From positions 62,001 through 126,000 of the forward strand of contig NZ_VOTZ01000003.1 of the NCBI RefSeq assembly GCF_024372745.1: a DNA stretch of 64,000 nucleotides. Reading direction: 5' to 3'. Below, in pieces: positions 1-8,778 of this stretch. The notes beneath the pieces were generated by a model that did no database searches, was not told where the DNA came from, and worked only from the letters and a program-made list of their open reading frames with translations. Origin of the DNA: Methanocalculus taiwanensis (GTDB lineage Archaea > Halobacteriota > Methanomicrobia > Methanomicrobiales > Methanocorpusculaceae). Each line of letters opens with the position of its first letter. Positions within the stretch are counted from its first letter, which is position 1. A program made the position numbers and the translations under genes.

Positions 1-989
1 GGTTTTCTGAGAAAGACCGGCTCTGTATCCCGGTGCCGTTCTACCATTGCTTCGGGATGGTCCTCTCAAACCTCGCCTGCGTGACTCACGGCTCAACGAT
101 GGTGCTCCCGGCCCCGGTCTTCAATGCCGAGGCGGTGCTGAAGGCTGTCCAGGATGAGCGGTGCACCGCACTCCACGGTGTTCCGACGATGTTCATTGCC
201 GAGCTCTCGCTCCCTGACTTTGATTCATATAAGCTTGATTCACTCAGAACCGGGATCATGGCAGGCTCTCCCTGCCCGATCGAGGTGATGAAAGAGGTGA
301 ATACACGGATGCATATGTCCGAGATCGTCATCGTTTATGGCCAGACCGAGACCTCGCCCGGTGTGACGATGTCCACTGTTGACGATCCGCTGATACGGCG
401 TGTCTCGACCGTCGGCCGGGTGATGCCCCATACCGAGCTGAAGATCGTCGATCCTCAGACACGGCGGCTCGTGGCCCGTGGTGAGCCGGGAGAGATCTGC
501 GCACGCGGCTACATGGTGATGAAGTGTTATTACAATAATCCAAGCGCCACCCACTCCACAATCGATCCGAATGGCTGGAACCATACGGGGGATCTCGGTG
601 TGATGGATGAGGAAGGCTATATCCGGATCGTCGGCCGTCTGAAGGAGATGGTGATCCGGGGCGGCGAGAATATCTATCCCCGTGAGATCGAGGAGTTTCT
701 TCATCATCACCCAAAGATTGACGATGCATATGTCATCGGGGTGCCTGATATTAAATACGGCGAGGAGCTGATGGCCTGGGTGAAGGTGGAGAACGGCAAT
801 ACCCTCACCGAGGATGATATCCGGGCGTTCTGCAAGGGAAAAATCGCCCATTACAAGGTGCCGAGGTACTACAAGTTCGTCGACAGCTTCCCGATGACCA
901 TCTCAGGCAAGATCCAGAAGTTCAAGATGCGGCAGCAGGCAGTTGAAGAGCTCGGCCTCCAGGATGCCGAGAAGGTTGAGACGGCCTGA
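1..989 (+). CDS. AMP-forming acyl-CoA synthetase (5' truncated by window edge)
   Basis: This is the C-terminal part of an AMP-forming fatty-acyl/acyl-CoA ligase, which makes acyl-AMP and then acyl-CoA. The reading frame is open from base 3 to the left edge, so the GTG at 33 is internal and the N-terminal part lies outside the window. Visible signatures are PFYHCFGMV near the start, the substrate/ATP segment VYGQTETSP (about residues 101-109 counted from base 33), the adenylation motif TGDLGVMDEEGY, the hinge GRLKEMVIRGGENIYP, and the C-terminal catalytic lysine region TISGKIQKFKM. These order exactly as in the ANL superfamily. Substrate chain length cannot be read from the sequence. Family assignment is firm. 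Confidence 0.93.
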   Translation, partial: FSEKDRLCIPVPFYHCFGMVLSNLACVTHGSTMVLPAPVFNAEAVLKAVQDERCTALHGVPTMFIAELSLPDFDSYKLDSLRTGIMAGSPCPIEVMKEVNTRMHMSEIVIVYGQTETSPGVTMSTVDDPLIRRVSTVGRVMPHTELKIVDPQTRRLVARGEPGEICARGYMVMKCYYNNPSATHSTIDPNGWNHTGDLGVMDEEGYIRIVGRLKEMVIRGGENIYPREIEEFLHHHPKIDDAYVIGVPDIKYGEELMAWVKVENGNTLTEDDIRAFCKGKIAHYKVPRYYKFVDSFPMTISGKIQKFKMRQQAVEELGLQDAEKVETA

Positions 990-1278
990 AGGCTGTCCTA
1001 CTCCATGTAATGCGGGAGACAGGGGATCTATACCCTAATAGATTTCATGTCTTCTGGATTCTCTCCGTTGAAACTGCATACATAGAGCGGAAATCTATGG
1101 ATTAGGGAGTCCCTTTCACCCACCATCTCTTTCTCTATCTCCCGGTTTCCAAGCTCCTGTGCATCCATGTGTGGTTGACTGCTCTTAGGGATTTTATCTG
1201 GCGAACATTTAGTGGGTAGTGTTTATTTTTCTTATCGGGAGGGAGATTCATATCAATTGAGGGCTCAACTACCTCACC
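990..1278. other. Intergenic region, nothing clear
   Basis: There are 289 bases between the ligase and the next gene. An AT-rich stretch at 1217-1232 could hold a promoter for the downstream gene, with a GGGAGGGAG run at about 1236-1245, but this lies too far from the ATG at 1279 to act as its ribosome-binding site. No RNA gene or convincing short ORF was seen. Confidence 0.4.
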
Positions 1279-2223
1279 ATGGGGTATGAGATTGTTCTGA
1301 TTGATTCGGCAGAGAAGGATTCTTTGTTAACTGCTCTGGACCGCTCAAAGCTGTATGAAGTCCGGTCTGAGATCTATGGCTGCTGTATCAAGCTGCTCAC
1401 GGATTCCAATGATGTGAGGCTTCGGTTTTCCGAGAATTTCTTCTTTGCATCGCAGTCGATCCGATCGCACGGCCGATTGTTTGTGCTGTATAATGCGGCA
1501 TTCCCGGAGAATGCTGTGCGGTACGATCCCGCCTCAAAGACTGCGTTCCTCTTCAATATGACCTATTACGGGTGGATCAAATCAATTGCCCTCGCACTTG
1601 CCGGCGATATCCTCGAGGATGGCCACGGGATCGCCTCCTGCCATGGAGCCTGCCTTGACCGCCGGGGAGAAGGGTTTGCAATTGTAGGAACATCGGGTGC
1701 GGGGAAGACAACCCAGACATACGGGTTCCTCCTTGATCGAGCGGTCCGGGCGATTGCAGATGACTGGTTCTTCTTTCGGATCTTCGGTGAGGAGGCTCTG
1801 GCGTACTCGAGTGAGAAGAACTTCTATATCCGATCCGATCTCGCCGCTGCCTGGCCCGGGTTTGCCCCGCTCCTGGAACGATCAGACTATGATGCCGAGG
1901 GCCGGGCGGTCGTGGATCTCAGGTGGGCTATTGGAAAAGGCCGGATCTTCCCCCTGACGACGCTTCGCCGTCTTCTGGTGCTGACACCGGATGCAGAGGG
2001 GGTCCGGCGTCTCTCCACCGAAGAGGCGCTGTTTCTGCTTGAGACACACTCCTACTTCAACCCTCATCTGCTGGTAAAGAGCGGGTACAAGGCACAGCTC
2101 CGGCAGCAGTACTATCGGCAGCTCCTCGAGCGGGTGGAGGTGCTCCTTGTCGGGAGGAAGGGAACGCCAGGGGAGACGCTTGCGGTGCTGCGGGAGATTA
2201 TCGAAGGGAAATATCCTGTTTGA
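1279..2223 (+). CDS. HPr-kinase-like P-loop protein
   Basis: The 314-residue protein has a central Walker A motif, GTSGAGKTTQT, at about residues 138-148, preceded by SCHGACLDRRGEG. It is followed by ADDWFFF at about 160-166, which matches the ADD segment after the P-loop in HPr kinase/phosphorylase and PEP-carboxykinase-like folds. This is the layout of the HprK-related P-loop kinases that lack the N-terminal HprK domain. No PTS HPr gene is visible nearby, so HPr is unlikely to be the substrate and the true phosphoacceptor is unknown. The ATG at 1279 has no good Shine-Dalgarno sequence. The gene stands apart from the membrane-protein cassette that follows by about 70 bases. Confidence 0.6.
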   Translation: MGYEIVLIDSAEKDSLLTALDRSKLYEVRSEIYGCCIKLLTDSNDVRLRFSENFFFASQSIRSHGRLFVLYNAAFPENAVRYDPASKTAFLFNMTYYGWIKSIALALAGDILEDGHGIASCHGACLDRRGEGFAIVGTSGAGKTTQTYGFLLDRAVRAIADDWFFFRIFGEEALAYSSEKNFYIRSDLAAAWPGFAPLLERSDYDAEGRAVVDLRWAIGKGRIFPLTTLRRLLVLTPDAEGVRRLSTEEALFLLETHSYFNPHLLVKSGYKAQLRQQYYRQLLERVEVLLVGRKGTPGETLAVLREIIEGKYPV

Positions 2224-2292
2224 TGATTGGGACAGAACGTATAATAGAGTTCAAATCAAGGCTTTAGTATATGATCTCTATGAGGGATGCAG

Positions 2293-2760
2293 ATGCCTGA
2301 TTCCAATCAGGCGGCTCCCGTTGATGGAAGAGAGGAGACACAGGATCCGGAGAGGAGGGTTGCTCTCCTGTATGGGGTTTTCCTCGTTGGATTTCTGGTG
2401 CTGGTTCTGATCCTCTTCAATACGATCTTTACGACTCATGGTCCCTATGAGGTAGTCTCGCCCTCCCCGTTTATCAGCTGGCTTCTTTATGGATGGATTC
2501 CTTTTATTGTCGGGTTCTTTGGAATTCTCAATCGGAAGAGAGAGGATATCTTTGGCCGCACTGTCAATAATGAGACATTACTGAAGAGCAGTTTTTATGG
2601 CTATCTCATCTGGTCTGTCTTCCTGATAGGTGTGTTTCTGTTGCAGCTGGATTTAGGCTGGCTGATGGAGGGGATAGTACCAAATACTGTTGGCTTTATC
2701 CTGATCTTCTGCATATACGGGCTCTGGAGATTGAAGGATTCACAGGGGCGGCGAGAATAA
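2293..2760 (+). CDS. Four-TM membrane protein, unknown
   Basis: No family is recognised. After a charged N-terminus of about 25 residues the protein shows four hydrophobic segments, starting with LLYGVFLVGFLVLVLILF and ending with TVGFILIFCIYGLW, and a short charged tail. Two ATGs are possible, at 2287 and 2293. The GAGGG at 2282-2286 abuts the first and sits six bases before the second, so 2293 is preferred. It opens a run of four same-strand membrane-protein genes to 4142 that look like one transcription unit. A TATA-like stretch TTTAGTATATG lies at about 2262-2272. Confidence 0.6.
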   Translation: MPDSNQAAPVDGREETQDPERRVALLYGVFLVGFLVLVLILFNTIFTTHGPYEVVSPSPFISWLLYGWIPFIVGFFGILNRKREDIFGRTVNNETLLKSSFYGYLIWSVFLIGVFLLQLDLGWLMEGIVPNTVGFILIFCIYGLWRLKDSQGRRE

Positions 2761-2802
2761 TGGTGGCTTTTCGCGTGTATAAGGGTACATTGGAGGTGTT
2801 TC

Positions 2803-3000
2803 ATGGATCGTAAGCGTCTGATAAATGGTCTCGTTGCGATGTCTTTCCTGTTATTCATAGGAGTCATTTATATTTTCATCGGGAGATGGGAGGAAGGTGC
2901 AAAGCCGGGATTTGCAGGGATGGTGTTTTATGTGGGTGCCGTGCTTGGCATGGTTGGGAGCTTGATGATGGTGAAGCTTGAATCTTACCTGAAGTCCTGA
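2803..3000 (+). CDS. Small two-TM membrane protein
   Basis: A 65-residue protein with two predicted membrane helices (about residues 9-27 and 38-58) separated by a short polar loop, RWEEGAKPG. The start is supported by a strong GGAGGTG at 2792-2798, four bases before ATG. It lies 42 bases after the preceding membrane protein and its stop abuts the next coding region. There is no recognisable enzymatic motif. Given the setting it may be a subunit or accessory of the neighbouring membrane proteins, which is inference only. Confidence 0.6.
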   Translation: MDRKRLINGLVAMSFLLFIGVIYIFIGRWEEGAKPGFAGMVFYVGAVLGMVGSLMMVKLESYLKS

Positions 3001-3021
3001 ATGTGGTTTTGGAGTACTCGT

Positions 3022-3546
3022 ATGTCATCGAAAACCATATTCAACACAACCATCCGTTCATTTCAGCAGCTTGAAGGAAAACCCCTGCGGGACGATCTCC
3101 TCCTGTACTTCGGGATTGTGATCCTTGTCTACTGCGCATCATTCCTGATGATGCTCTGTGAGGGTGGTGCTGCTTTTGGTGTTGTGTTTCTTCTTCCTTT
3201 GACAATTGTCCTCGCAGGCGGGCTTCTAACCGGTGCGGTTGTCCTGCTTGGAACCAGCCTCATCGAACAGTTCTTCCTGCTCTTTGTTGATGTGAAAAGA
3301 AGCTTTGAGATGACGATGAAAACGGCAGTCTATACTCTTGCGATTGTGTTTCCACTGGCCTGGGCAGCCCTTCTCATTCCGAATATTCCCCTGACTGCTC
3401 TTCTGATCATCGTCTTTGTGCTGCTGACGTTCTGTGGCATCCGGGTGTTCCATTCGGTTTCAATCGACCGGGCGGCCTTTGTCTCGCTTGCAACAGGAGC
3501 AGTACTGCTCTTCTTCTCATACCGGTGGCTCTTCGGTCAGGGGTGA
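3022..3546 (+). CDS. Yip1-like multi-TM membrane protein
   Basis: The ATG at 3022 is preferred over 3001 because GGAG at 3011-3014 lies seven bases upstream. The 174-residue product begins with a soluble segment (TTIRSFQQLEGKPLRDD) followed by about five hydrophobic helices. This N-terminal pattern with a GKPL-type stretch before the first helix resembles Yip1-domain proteins of archaea, but the match is by eye and weak. Its stop codon overlaps the start of the next gene as TGATG at 3544-3548, so the two are translationally coupled. Confidence 0.5.
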   Translation: MSSKTIFNTTIRSFQQLEGKPLRDDLLLYFGIVILVYCASFLMMLCEGGAAFGVVFLLPLTIVLAGGLLTGAVVLLGTSLIEQFFLLFVDVKRSFEMTMKTAVYTLAIVFPLAWAALLIPNIPLTALLIIVFVLLTFCGIRVFHSVSIDRAAFVSLATGAVLLFFSYRWLFGQG

Positions 3547-4142
3547 TGATTGGGATGGCCTATCGTCTTCTCTTTGCACTCGCCGCGATTCTCCTCTCTC
3601 CGTTTCTGCTCTATCGACTCTTCGGTATGGTTGAGCAGATGCGTTCCCGACAGATTGTGTACCTGGCCGTTCTTCTTCTGGCATTCCTCGGCACAATTGG
3701 CGGCAGTCTTCTGGCAGATATGCTGTATCCACAGGGCCCGGCCGATATGGGGCTGACTCTTGGCATTATCGGATCATATGGACTGATCTCTGTAACTGCA
3801 CTTCTTCTTCCCTATATTCTCTTTTGGGAGCAGCTTCCCCAAAAGATATGCCTGACTGTACTCTCCATTGGATCTGTTCTTCAGATTCCGCTTCTTTTTG
3901 CCTTCTTTGTTAACCCTGAAATCCGGGACGGAGGCCCGCTCCCACTCTTTGCAGACCGGCTGCCGCTTCCGGGCATACTCTTTGATGCGATTGCCGGGCT
4001 CTTTGAAACTGCCGGGGAAACCGGATATGGTATCTGGTTCATAATTGCCCTTTCAATAGGCCTTTTTATCCAGATGGCTCTCATATCGCTCTTCCTCTAT
4101 CTGGCTGGGGTGATTCTCATGAGGGAAAAGAGCCAGAAATGA
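3546..4142 (+). CDS. Multi-TM membrane protein, unknown
   Basis: The start is placed at 3546, where ATG overlaps the TGA of the preceding gene and AGGGG precedes it. The alternative GTG at 3525 would lie inside the upstream gene. The 198-residue product is almost entirely hydrophobic with about six helices. A polar loop, NPEIRDGGPLPLFADRLP, falls at about residues 119-136. No catalytic motif is visible. It closes the four-gene membrane cassette, and the convergent deaminase gene ends 83 bases further on. No function is assigned. Confidence 0.55.
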   Translation: MIGMAYRLLFALAAILLSPFLLYRLFGMVEQMRSRQIVYLAVLLLAFLGTIGGSLLADMLYPQGPADMGLTLGIIGSYGLISVTALLLPYILFWEQLPQKICLTVLSIGSVLQIPLLFAFFVNPEIRDGGPLPLFADRLPLPGILFDAIAGLFETAGETGYGIWFIIALSIGLFIQMALISLFLYLAGVILMREKSQK

Positions 4143-4225
4143 CATTGTCCTTCGTATGTGGGAGAGATTGTCGTTTCGTTCTATTCTCTCCAGTTTCTGC
4201 TGTAAAAAAAGAATTATGATCTATT

Positions 4226-5545
4226 TCAGGACTGATTCCTGATCTCTTCCTCTCTCCGTGCCACAAGCGACGTTGCTGCTGCCTCTGCTCCGGCGAGGAT
4301 TGCGTCTTCTCCCGGGATCTCGCGGTCATGCATCAGGATGGCGCCGTCGCAGATGACAGATCTGACAGCATTGCCGCCGCATGCATAGACGATATTTGAG
4401 ATCGGGTTGTGGAAGGGCGCCTGGCAGATTGCGTTCCTGTCTACCAGGATGATGTCGGCGGCAAACCCGGGTGCGATGGTGCCGCCGCCTGTTCTGAGCG
4501 CTTCTGCACCGGTTCTGGATGCAATATCGATTGCTTCTGCTGCGGGGAGGATGGTCGGATCGCCTGTTGTGAACTTCTGGAGGAGTGCTGCTATCTTCAT
4601 CTCCTCAAAGAGGTCGAGGTTGTTGTTCGAGGCGCAGCCATCGGTTCCAAGGCACACGGGTGCGCCTGCATTCTTCAGTGCCGAATAGGGGATTGCTCTT
4701 CCGCCTGCGAGCTTCATGTTGCTTGCGGGATTGTGGGATGCTGCGGTCTTTCTCTTTCCAAGCAGTTCGCATTCGGAATCATCGAGATAGCAGCAGTGGG
4801 CGGCAACGGTTCTCTCAGTCAGGATGCCGTATTTGTCAAGGTGGGCTGCCGGGGTGATGCCGTTGTTTTTGACGCAGTCGTCAACCTCCTGTTGAGTCTC
4901 TGAGAGGTGGATATGGATGCCGGCGTCGTTTTCCGTTGCATACTCTGCACACCAGGTGAGCCCCTCGGGCGAGACGGTATAGAGGGCATGGGGTCCGGTG
5001 GCGAAGGTGAGTTTTGGGTTGTTTCTGGATTTAATGTGGTTGTGGAGATTGATAGTTGCCTTGATCTCGGCTTCACGCTTCTCTTCTGTAAAGAGGTCGA
5101 TGAAGCCATGCGAGAGGCATGCCCGCATTCCTGCTTCTTCGACGGCATCGGCTGCCCGGTCCATGAAGAAGTACATGTCATTGAAGGCGACCGTTCCGGA
5201 TTTGATCATCTCAAGACAGGCAAGCCGGGTGCCCCAGTAGACATCGTCCCCATTGAGGTGTGCCTCAAGCGGCCAGATCTTCTGTGAAAGCCATTCAAAG
5301 AGGATCATGTCATCTGCATATCCTCTGAGCAGGCTCATTGCCGCATGGGTGTGGGTGTTCACAAGACCCGGCAGGAGGACATCGCCTCCCGCATCGATCT
5401 CAAAGTCCGCACTGCTTTTGAACTCTGATCTGATACCCTCACCAACTGCCTGGATCTTTCCGTCGTCGATGAAGATGTCCGTCTTTCTACAGTTGTGGGT
5501 GGCGCCTTTGATCAGAATTGATGTTCGTTTGTTATAGGGTATCAT
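4226..5545 (-). CDS. dadD: 5'-deoxyadenosine / methylthioadenosine deaminase (amidohydrolase)
   Basis: A 439-residue amidohydrolase of the MTA/S-adenosylhomocysteine deaminase family. Metal ligands are visible as the HTH pair in VNTHTHAAM (His65, His67), a later HIHLSE histidine and the LGTDG aspartate. Full length and co-transcription with a purine-nucleoside phosphorylase two bases upstream fit the archaeal DadD enzyme, which deaminates 5'-deoxyadenosine and methylthioadenosine to the inosine forms. Which adenosine derivative is preferred cannot be told from sequence. The ATG at 5545 follows the upstream stop as TAAGCATG, so translation is probably coupled. Confidence 0.88.
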   Translation of the reverse strand: MIPYNKRTSILIKGATHNCRKTDIFIDDGKIQAVGEGIRSEFKSSADFEIDAGGDVLLPGLVNTHTHAAMSLLRGYADDMILFEWLSQKIWPLEAHLNGDDVYWGTRLACLEMIKSGTVAFNDMYFFMDRAADAVEEAGMRACLSHGFIDLFTEEKREAEIKATINLHNHIKSRNNPKLTFATGPHALYTVSPEGLTWCAEYATENDAGIHIHLSETQQEVDDCVKNNGITPAAHLDKYGILTERTVAAHCCYLDDSECELLGKRKTAASHNPASNMKLAGGRAIPYSALKNAGAPVCLGTDGCASNNNLDLFEEMKIAALLQKFTTGDPTILPAAEAIDIASRTGAEALRTGGGTIAPGFAADIILVDRNAICQAPFHNPISNIVYACGGNAVRSVICDGAILMHDREIPGEDAILAGAEAAATSLVARREEEIRNQS

Positions 5546-5547
5546 GC

Positions 5548-6219
5548 TTATCCCAATTCTTTTACAATCCTTTCAAGGATGATGCTTATTCTTCTACTTC
5601 CCTCTTTTGCAGCAGCAACGATGGTCTCATAGCTGACTTCATCGTCGCCGATCCCGTTTGCATAATTGTCAACGGTGCAGATGGCAGCTATCTGGATGTC
5701 CAGTTCTGCTGCCAGGGTGGCTTCGCTGGCAACGGTCATCCCGACGATATCTGCAATCTTTGCCAGTGCCCGTACCTCTGCATGTGTCTCAAGCCTCGGC
5801 CCTATCGTCTGGATGTAGGTGCCGCCGATTTTAACGTCCGGATGGATTGTGCTGAGGCCGATGATCAGATCCTGATCAAAGCCCGGCATCACGTGGGTGA
5901 TGGTGGTGTCATGGAATGTCGGTATTCCGCCCCAGCTGATGAAGTCCTTTGGGACGACGATCGAGCCGGGGGGATACTCCAGCTTCAGTGAGCCTACTGA
6001 ACCAAATGCCACGATCCGGTCAACCCCCATGATCTTCAGTGCCGCCATATGTGCACGGTGATTGATCTTATGTGGCGGAAGGGTGTTCTGGTGGCGAGGC
6101 ACCATGCAGATCTCCCCGCAATGGACGGTTGCTTTTCCGTACGGTGTTGCAATTACCTTCTCTTCAAGCGGTGGGAGGTCCGCAAAGAGGAGGCTTGTTC
6201 CCCCGATTATTCCGAGCAT
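5548..6219 (-). CDS. S-methyl-5'-thioinosine phosphorylase (PNP/MTAP family)
   Basis: The 223-residue protein starts MLGIIGGTSL, the phosphate-binding strand of the MTAP/PNP family. It carries VPRHQNTLPPHKINHRAH and the late DNYANG segment in the purine-binding site. Bacterial and archaeal enzymes with this pattern cleave 5'-methylthioinosine phosphorolytically to hypoxanthine and methylthioribose-1-phosphate. Being first in an operon with the deaminase, it would take that enzyme's inosine product, which supports MTIP over MTAP activity. The ATG at 6219 has GGAG about nine bases upstream on the minus strand. Confidence 0.85.
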   Translation of the reverse strand: MLGIIGGTSLLFADLPPLEEKVIATPYGKATVHCGEICMVPRHQNTLPPHKINHRAHMAALKIMGVDRIVAFGSVGSLKLEYPPGSIVVPKDFISWGGIPTFHDTTITHVMPGFDQDLIIGLSTIHPDVKIGGTYIQTIGPRLETHAEVRALAKIADIVGMTVASEATLAAELDIQIAAICTVDNYANGIGDDEVSYETIVAAAKEGSRRISIILERIVKELG

Positions 6220-6337
6220 GATCTCTGCTCCTTCCCCAGGTATCCTGCCATCTGAAGTAGTGTTTTACTTCAGGATTATTGAATGAGATGGTTTTTGTAT
6301 ACTCTCTGTCTCTGGCTGTGTGATCATTGCTGGATTA

Positions 6338-6348
6338 TCTTTATACAC
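6338..6348 (+). promoter_or_regulatory. TATA box for the pirin gene
   Basis: TCTTTATACAC is an archaeal TATA-type element. A transcription start about 26 bases downstream of its centre would fall near 6370, just before the chosen start codon at 6382. This agrees with rejecting the longer 6283 start. Confidence 0.5.
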
Positions 6349-6381
6349 TCTTCCCGGTATCTATCACCCATGGGAGATGCA

Positions 6382-7239
6382 ATGATGGGAGATCCAAAAT
6401 CTGTTGCCAGAACATTCTCTGCCCGCCAGACGATGGAAGGAGCTGGCGTCCGGCTCCACCGGGCATTCGGACACTCTGAGATTCCGCTCTTTGATCCCTT
6501 CCTGATGTTTGATGATTTCCGGGGCGATGATCCGGCGGATTATCTCGCTGGCTTCCCCTGGCATCCCCACCGGGGGATCGAGACGGTGACGTACATGCTG
6601 GAAGGGCGGGTCGAGCATGTCGACAGCATGGGGCATGCAGGCGATGTGCCTGCCGGGGGTGTCCAGTGGATGACTGCGGGTTCAGGGATCATCCACCAGG
6701 AGATGCCAAAACCGGTCAACGGACGGATGGGGGGATTCCAGCTCTGGGTGAATCTTCCGAAAAGCCACAAGATGATGAATCCCCGGTACCAGGAGATCGC
6801 AGCAGATGAGATTCCTCAGGTTGCCTTACCCGGAGGGGCGTCTGTCAGGGTGATCTGTGGGGAGGTTGCCGGGGTTTCTGGCCCCGTCCGCGACCTGATG
6901 GCCGATCCGGAGTACCTTGATGTGATGCTTGAGCCGGGATCACGGTTCTCCCATCCGGTGAAGGACGATCATATGGCAGCAGCATATGTGTTTGGGGGTG
7001 CCGGACGCTTCCATCCTGATGCACGCGATGTATATCCGAACCGGACGATGATCCTCTTTGGCGAGGGGGGATCGGAGATCTCTGTTCAGGCTCTGGATGA
7101 AGGATGCCGTTTTCTCTTCTTCTCAGGCATTCCTCTCGGGGAGCCGATTGCCTGGGGCGGGCCGATTGTGATGAATACACAGGATGAGGTCAGGCAGGCG
7201 CTCACTGAATACCGGATGGGGACGTTTATCAGGGGATGA
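6382..7239 (+). CDS. Pirin family cupin protein
   Basis: Pirin-type bicupin. The N-terminal cupin contains HPHRGIETVTYMLEG and the later HIS-rich motif in GSGIIHQEMP, which together hold the metal. FDDFRGDDPADY precedes them as in other pirins, and the C-terminal cupin ends with FFSGIPLGEPIAWGGPIVMN. Some family members are quercetin dioxygenases or transcription cofactors, and the role here is not known. The start is set at 6382, with GGGAG at 6372-6376. The upstream in-frame extension to 6283 overlaps the TATA box and encodes an unrelated hydrophobic stretch. About 285 residues from this start is the usual family length. Confidence 0.85.
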   Translation: MMGDPKSVARTFSARQTMEGAGVRLHRAFGHSEIPLFDPFLMFDDFRGDDPADYLAGFPWHPHRGIETVTYMLEGRVEHVDSMGHAGDVPAGGVQWMTAGSGIIHQEMPKPVNGRMGGFQLWVNLPKSHKMMNPRYQEIAADEIPQVALPGGASVRVICGEVAGVSGPVRDLMADPEYLDVMLEPGSRFSHPVKDDHMAAAYVFGGAGRFHPDARDVYPNRTMILFGEGGSEISVQALDEGCRFLFFSGIPLGEPIAWGGPIVMNTQDEVRQALTEYRMGTFIRG

Positions 7240-7325
7240 GGGCTTTATCAGGTCTCTTGCGAACATATGAAGGCGCAGGTGTGCTCTGTTTTTTTTTGAA
7301 CGGGCACGAGCAGGAGCACCATTCG

Positions 7326-8006
7326 ATGACGAGAGAGCATAATCCGATTGCCAGTGGAATCACAATAGACCGTTTTTCAGGCGTTGATTTCGATCCTTAC
7401 ATACAATTCTATATTGATATTTTTTATGAGCATGAGCCGTTGGGGAATTGCGTCGGCTTAAGCCGGGAGCAGATGGAGTATATCACTAAGAACCTCTATT
7501 GCGGAGAGAAGAATCTCCTCTCCCAGGATCTCTGCTGGATTGCCCGGGATCGCAGCAAGGAGAGCCGTCCCGTCGGCATCATCGCCTGTGATGATCCGGT
7601 TGCCGCAGGGGAACTGGAGATGCCCCAGGATCTTACCGGTGAGGATGCTGAGAAGATCTCGGTTGTAGCAGGTGTGCTGGAAGAGGTGAGCCGCCCCATG
7701 CAGGAGCTCTTCGGGGAGGGGGAAGGCGTCTGCCTGCATGTGGCTGCAATCGGCGTGCTCCATGAATATAAGGGCCGGGGAATTGCATTCCGGCTGTTGC
7801 AGGCTGCCCTTCAGGATGCGACAAGCCGGGGGTTTCGGTATGCTTTTTCTGAATGCGCCAACCCGGCATCCCGGATGCTGCATGAGAAAGCCGGATTCAG
7901 GAGCATAAACAGCATCTCTCTCAGCAGCTATACAATAGGCGGACGGCGGCCATTGGCGCATTGCGATCTGGAGATATACCTGATGAAGAAGGTTCTCGAC
8001 GGCTGA
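7326..8006 (+). CDS. GNAT family acetyltransferase
   Basis: A GCN5-related N-acetyltransferase. The acetyl-CoA pyrophosphate loop is YKGRGIAFRLL with the preceding beta-4 strand LHVAAIGVLHE, and the final NPASRMLHEKAGF is the typical C-terminal helix-turn. The N-terminal half (PYIQFYIDIFYEHEPLGN) matches that of the GNAT at 8779, so the two are paralogues. The chosen ATG at 7326 has GGAG nine bases upstream. The frame is open back to 7236 but that part overlaps the pirin stop and is low-complexity. The substrate is unknown. Confidence 0.75.
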   Translation: MTREHNPIASGITIDRFSGVDFDPYIQFYIDIFYEHEPLGNCVGLSREQMEYITKNLYCGEKNLLSQDLCWIARDRSKESRPVGIIACDDPVAAGELEMPQDLTGEDAEKISVVAGVLEEVSRPMQELFGEGEGVCLHVAAIGVLHEYKGRGIAFRLLQAALQDATSRGFRYAFSECANPASRMLHEKAGFRSINSISLSSYTIGGRRPLAHCDLEIYLMKKVLDG

Positions 8007-8145
8007 GAAGGCTGAATTCCCCTCCTTTCTGGTGGTGCATACGAATCCATGCTGGTTCTATGAGTGTCTTGCTGCTTCCTGCACCGCTCTTCCTCCCATC
8101 CCAGCCGGGCTGTTCAATCTCTCGGGCTTTACACTTAACCGGCCC

Positions 8146-8352
8146 CTATCCCTGCCTGAAGATCCGAATCATCGGGGGAATCGCCGCCAGAACGAAGATG
8201 ATCGCATACCAGTACCACTCAAGACTCAGGATCGGCTCCCAGAGTTTTGCAATCATGAGCGCAAAGGCAAAGACGCTGAGCTTCACGAGCCCCATATCAA
8301 TCCAGCTGAGTTTCTTCATCCGTGCATCAGCCCATTCTGTAAATGCTGCCAT
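8146..8352 (-). CDS. Small two-TM membrane protein
   Basis: A 68-residue protein on the minus strand with a charged N-terminus (MAAFTEWADARMKK), two predicted membrane helices, and a basic end. A clear GGGAGG lies seven to eight bases before the ATG, which argues for a real gene rather than a shadow. The bases around it contain no competing plus-strand gene. No function can be inferred. It stands alone between the two GNAT genes. Confidence 0.6.
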   Translation of the reverse strand: MAAFTEWADARMKKLSWIDMGLVKLSVFAFALMIAKLWEPILSLEWYWYAIIFVLAAIPPMIRIFRQG

Positions 8353-8778
8353 ATTTTTCCTCCCCCTATTGTCATAATGGTGCAGATGGATCTCTGGTGC
8401 TCTTTGGGTATTAGGTTAATCACTCTCAGGGAAGCGGCTCTCTACCTGCTTTTCCCGACAGGCAGGCAGCCATAGGGTGTGTAATTCCTTCATCCGACTG
8501 TTGTATGCTCACTTTTCGCAGTAATGAAGGTGATGCATAACCTCTTATACAGAGAACGATAATCTCCTATCAGGGGAGGCTTTTTGCTCCTGTGCTCAAT
8601 GCGGCCGATGGTTTTGGTCACCTTCACCATCTGGCGGGGCGGGCTTTTTCCCCTGTTTGTTTTCTCTCATCAGATTATGATCCAAAATGGTGATACAGGT
8701 GCAGCATTATTGGACAGGTACCCCACGTTCTTCTGATGGATGTGATATTTAAAACGATCATGAACCGGAGGCAGAGCA
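8353..8778. other. Intergenic region with a TATA box
   Basis: There are 426 bases without a convincing gene. GATATTTAAAA at 8744-8754 is a good TATA element for the GNAT at 8779. The predicted start near 8776 would give a very short leader, although GGAGG at 8767-8771 is also present. Nothing else stands out. Confidence 0.45.

Noticed and set aside
4407-5287. Several plus-strand ORFs opposite the deaminase
   Set aside because: They are frame shadows of a well-supported enzyme gene.
6283-6381. Signal-peptide-like N-terminus for the pirin
   Set aside because: The hydrophobic stretch is upstream of a TATA box and a better ribosome-binding site; pirins are cytosolic or nuclear proteins.
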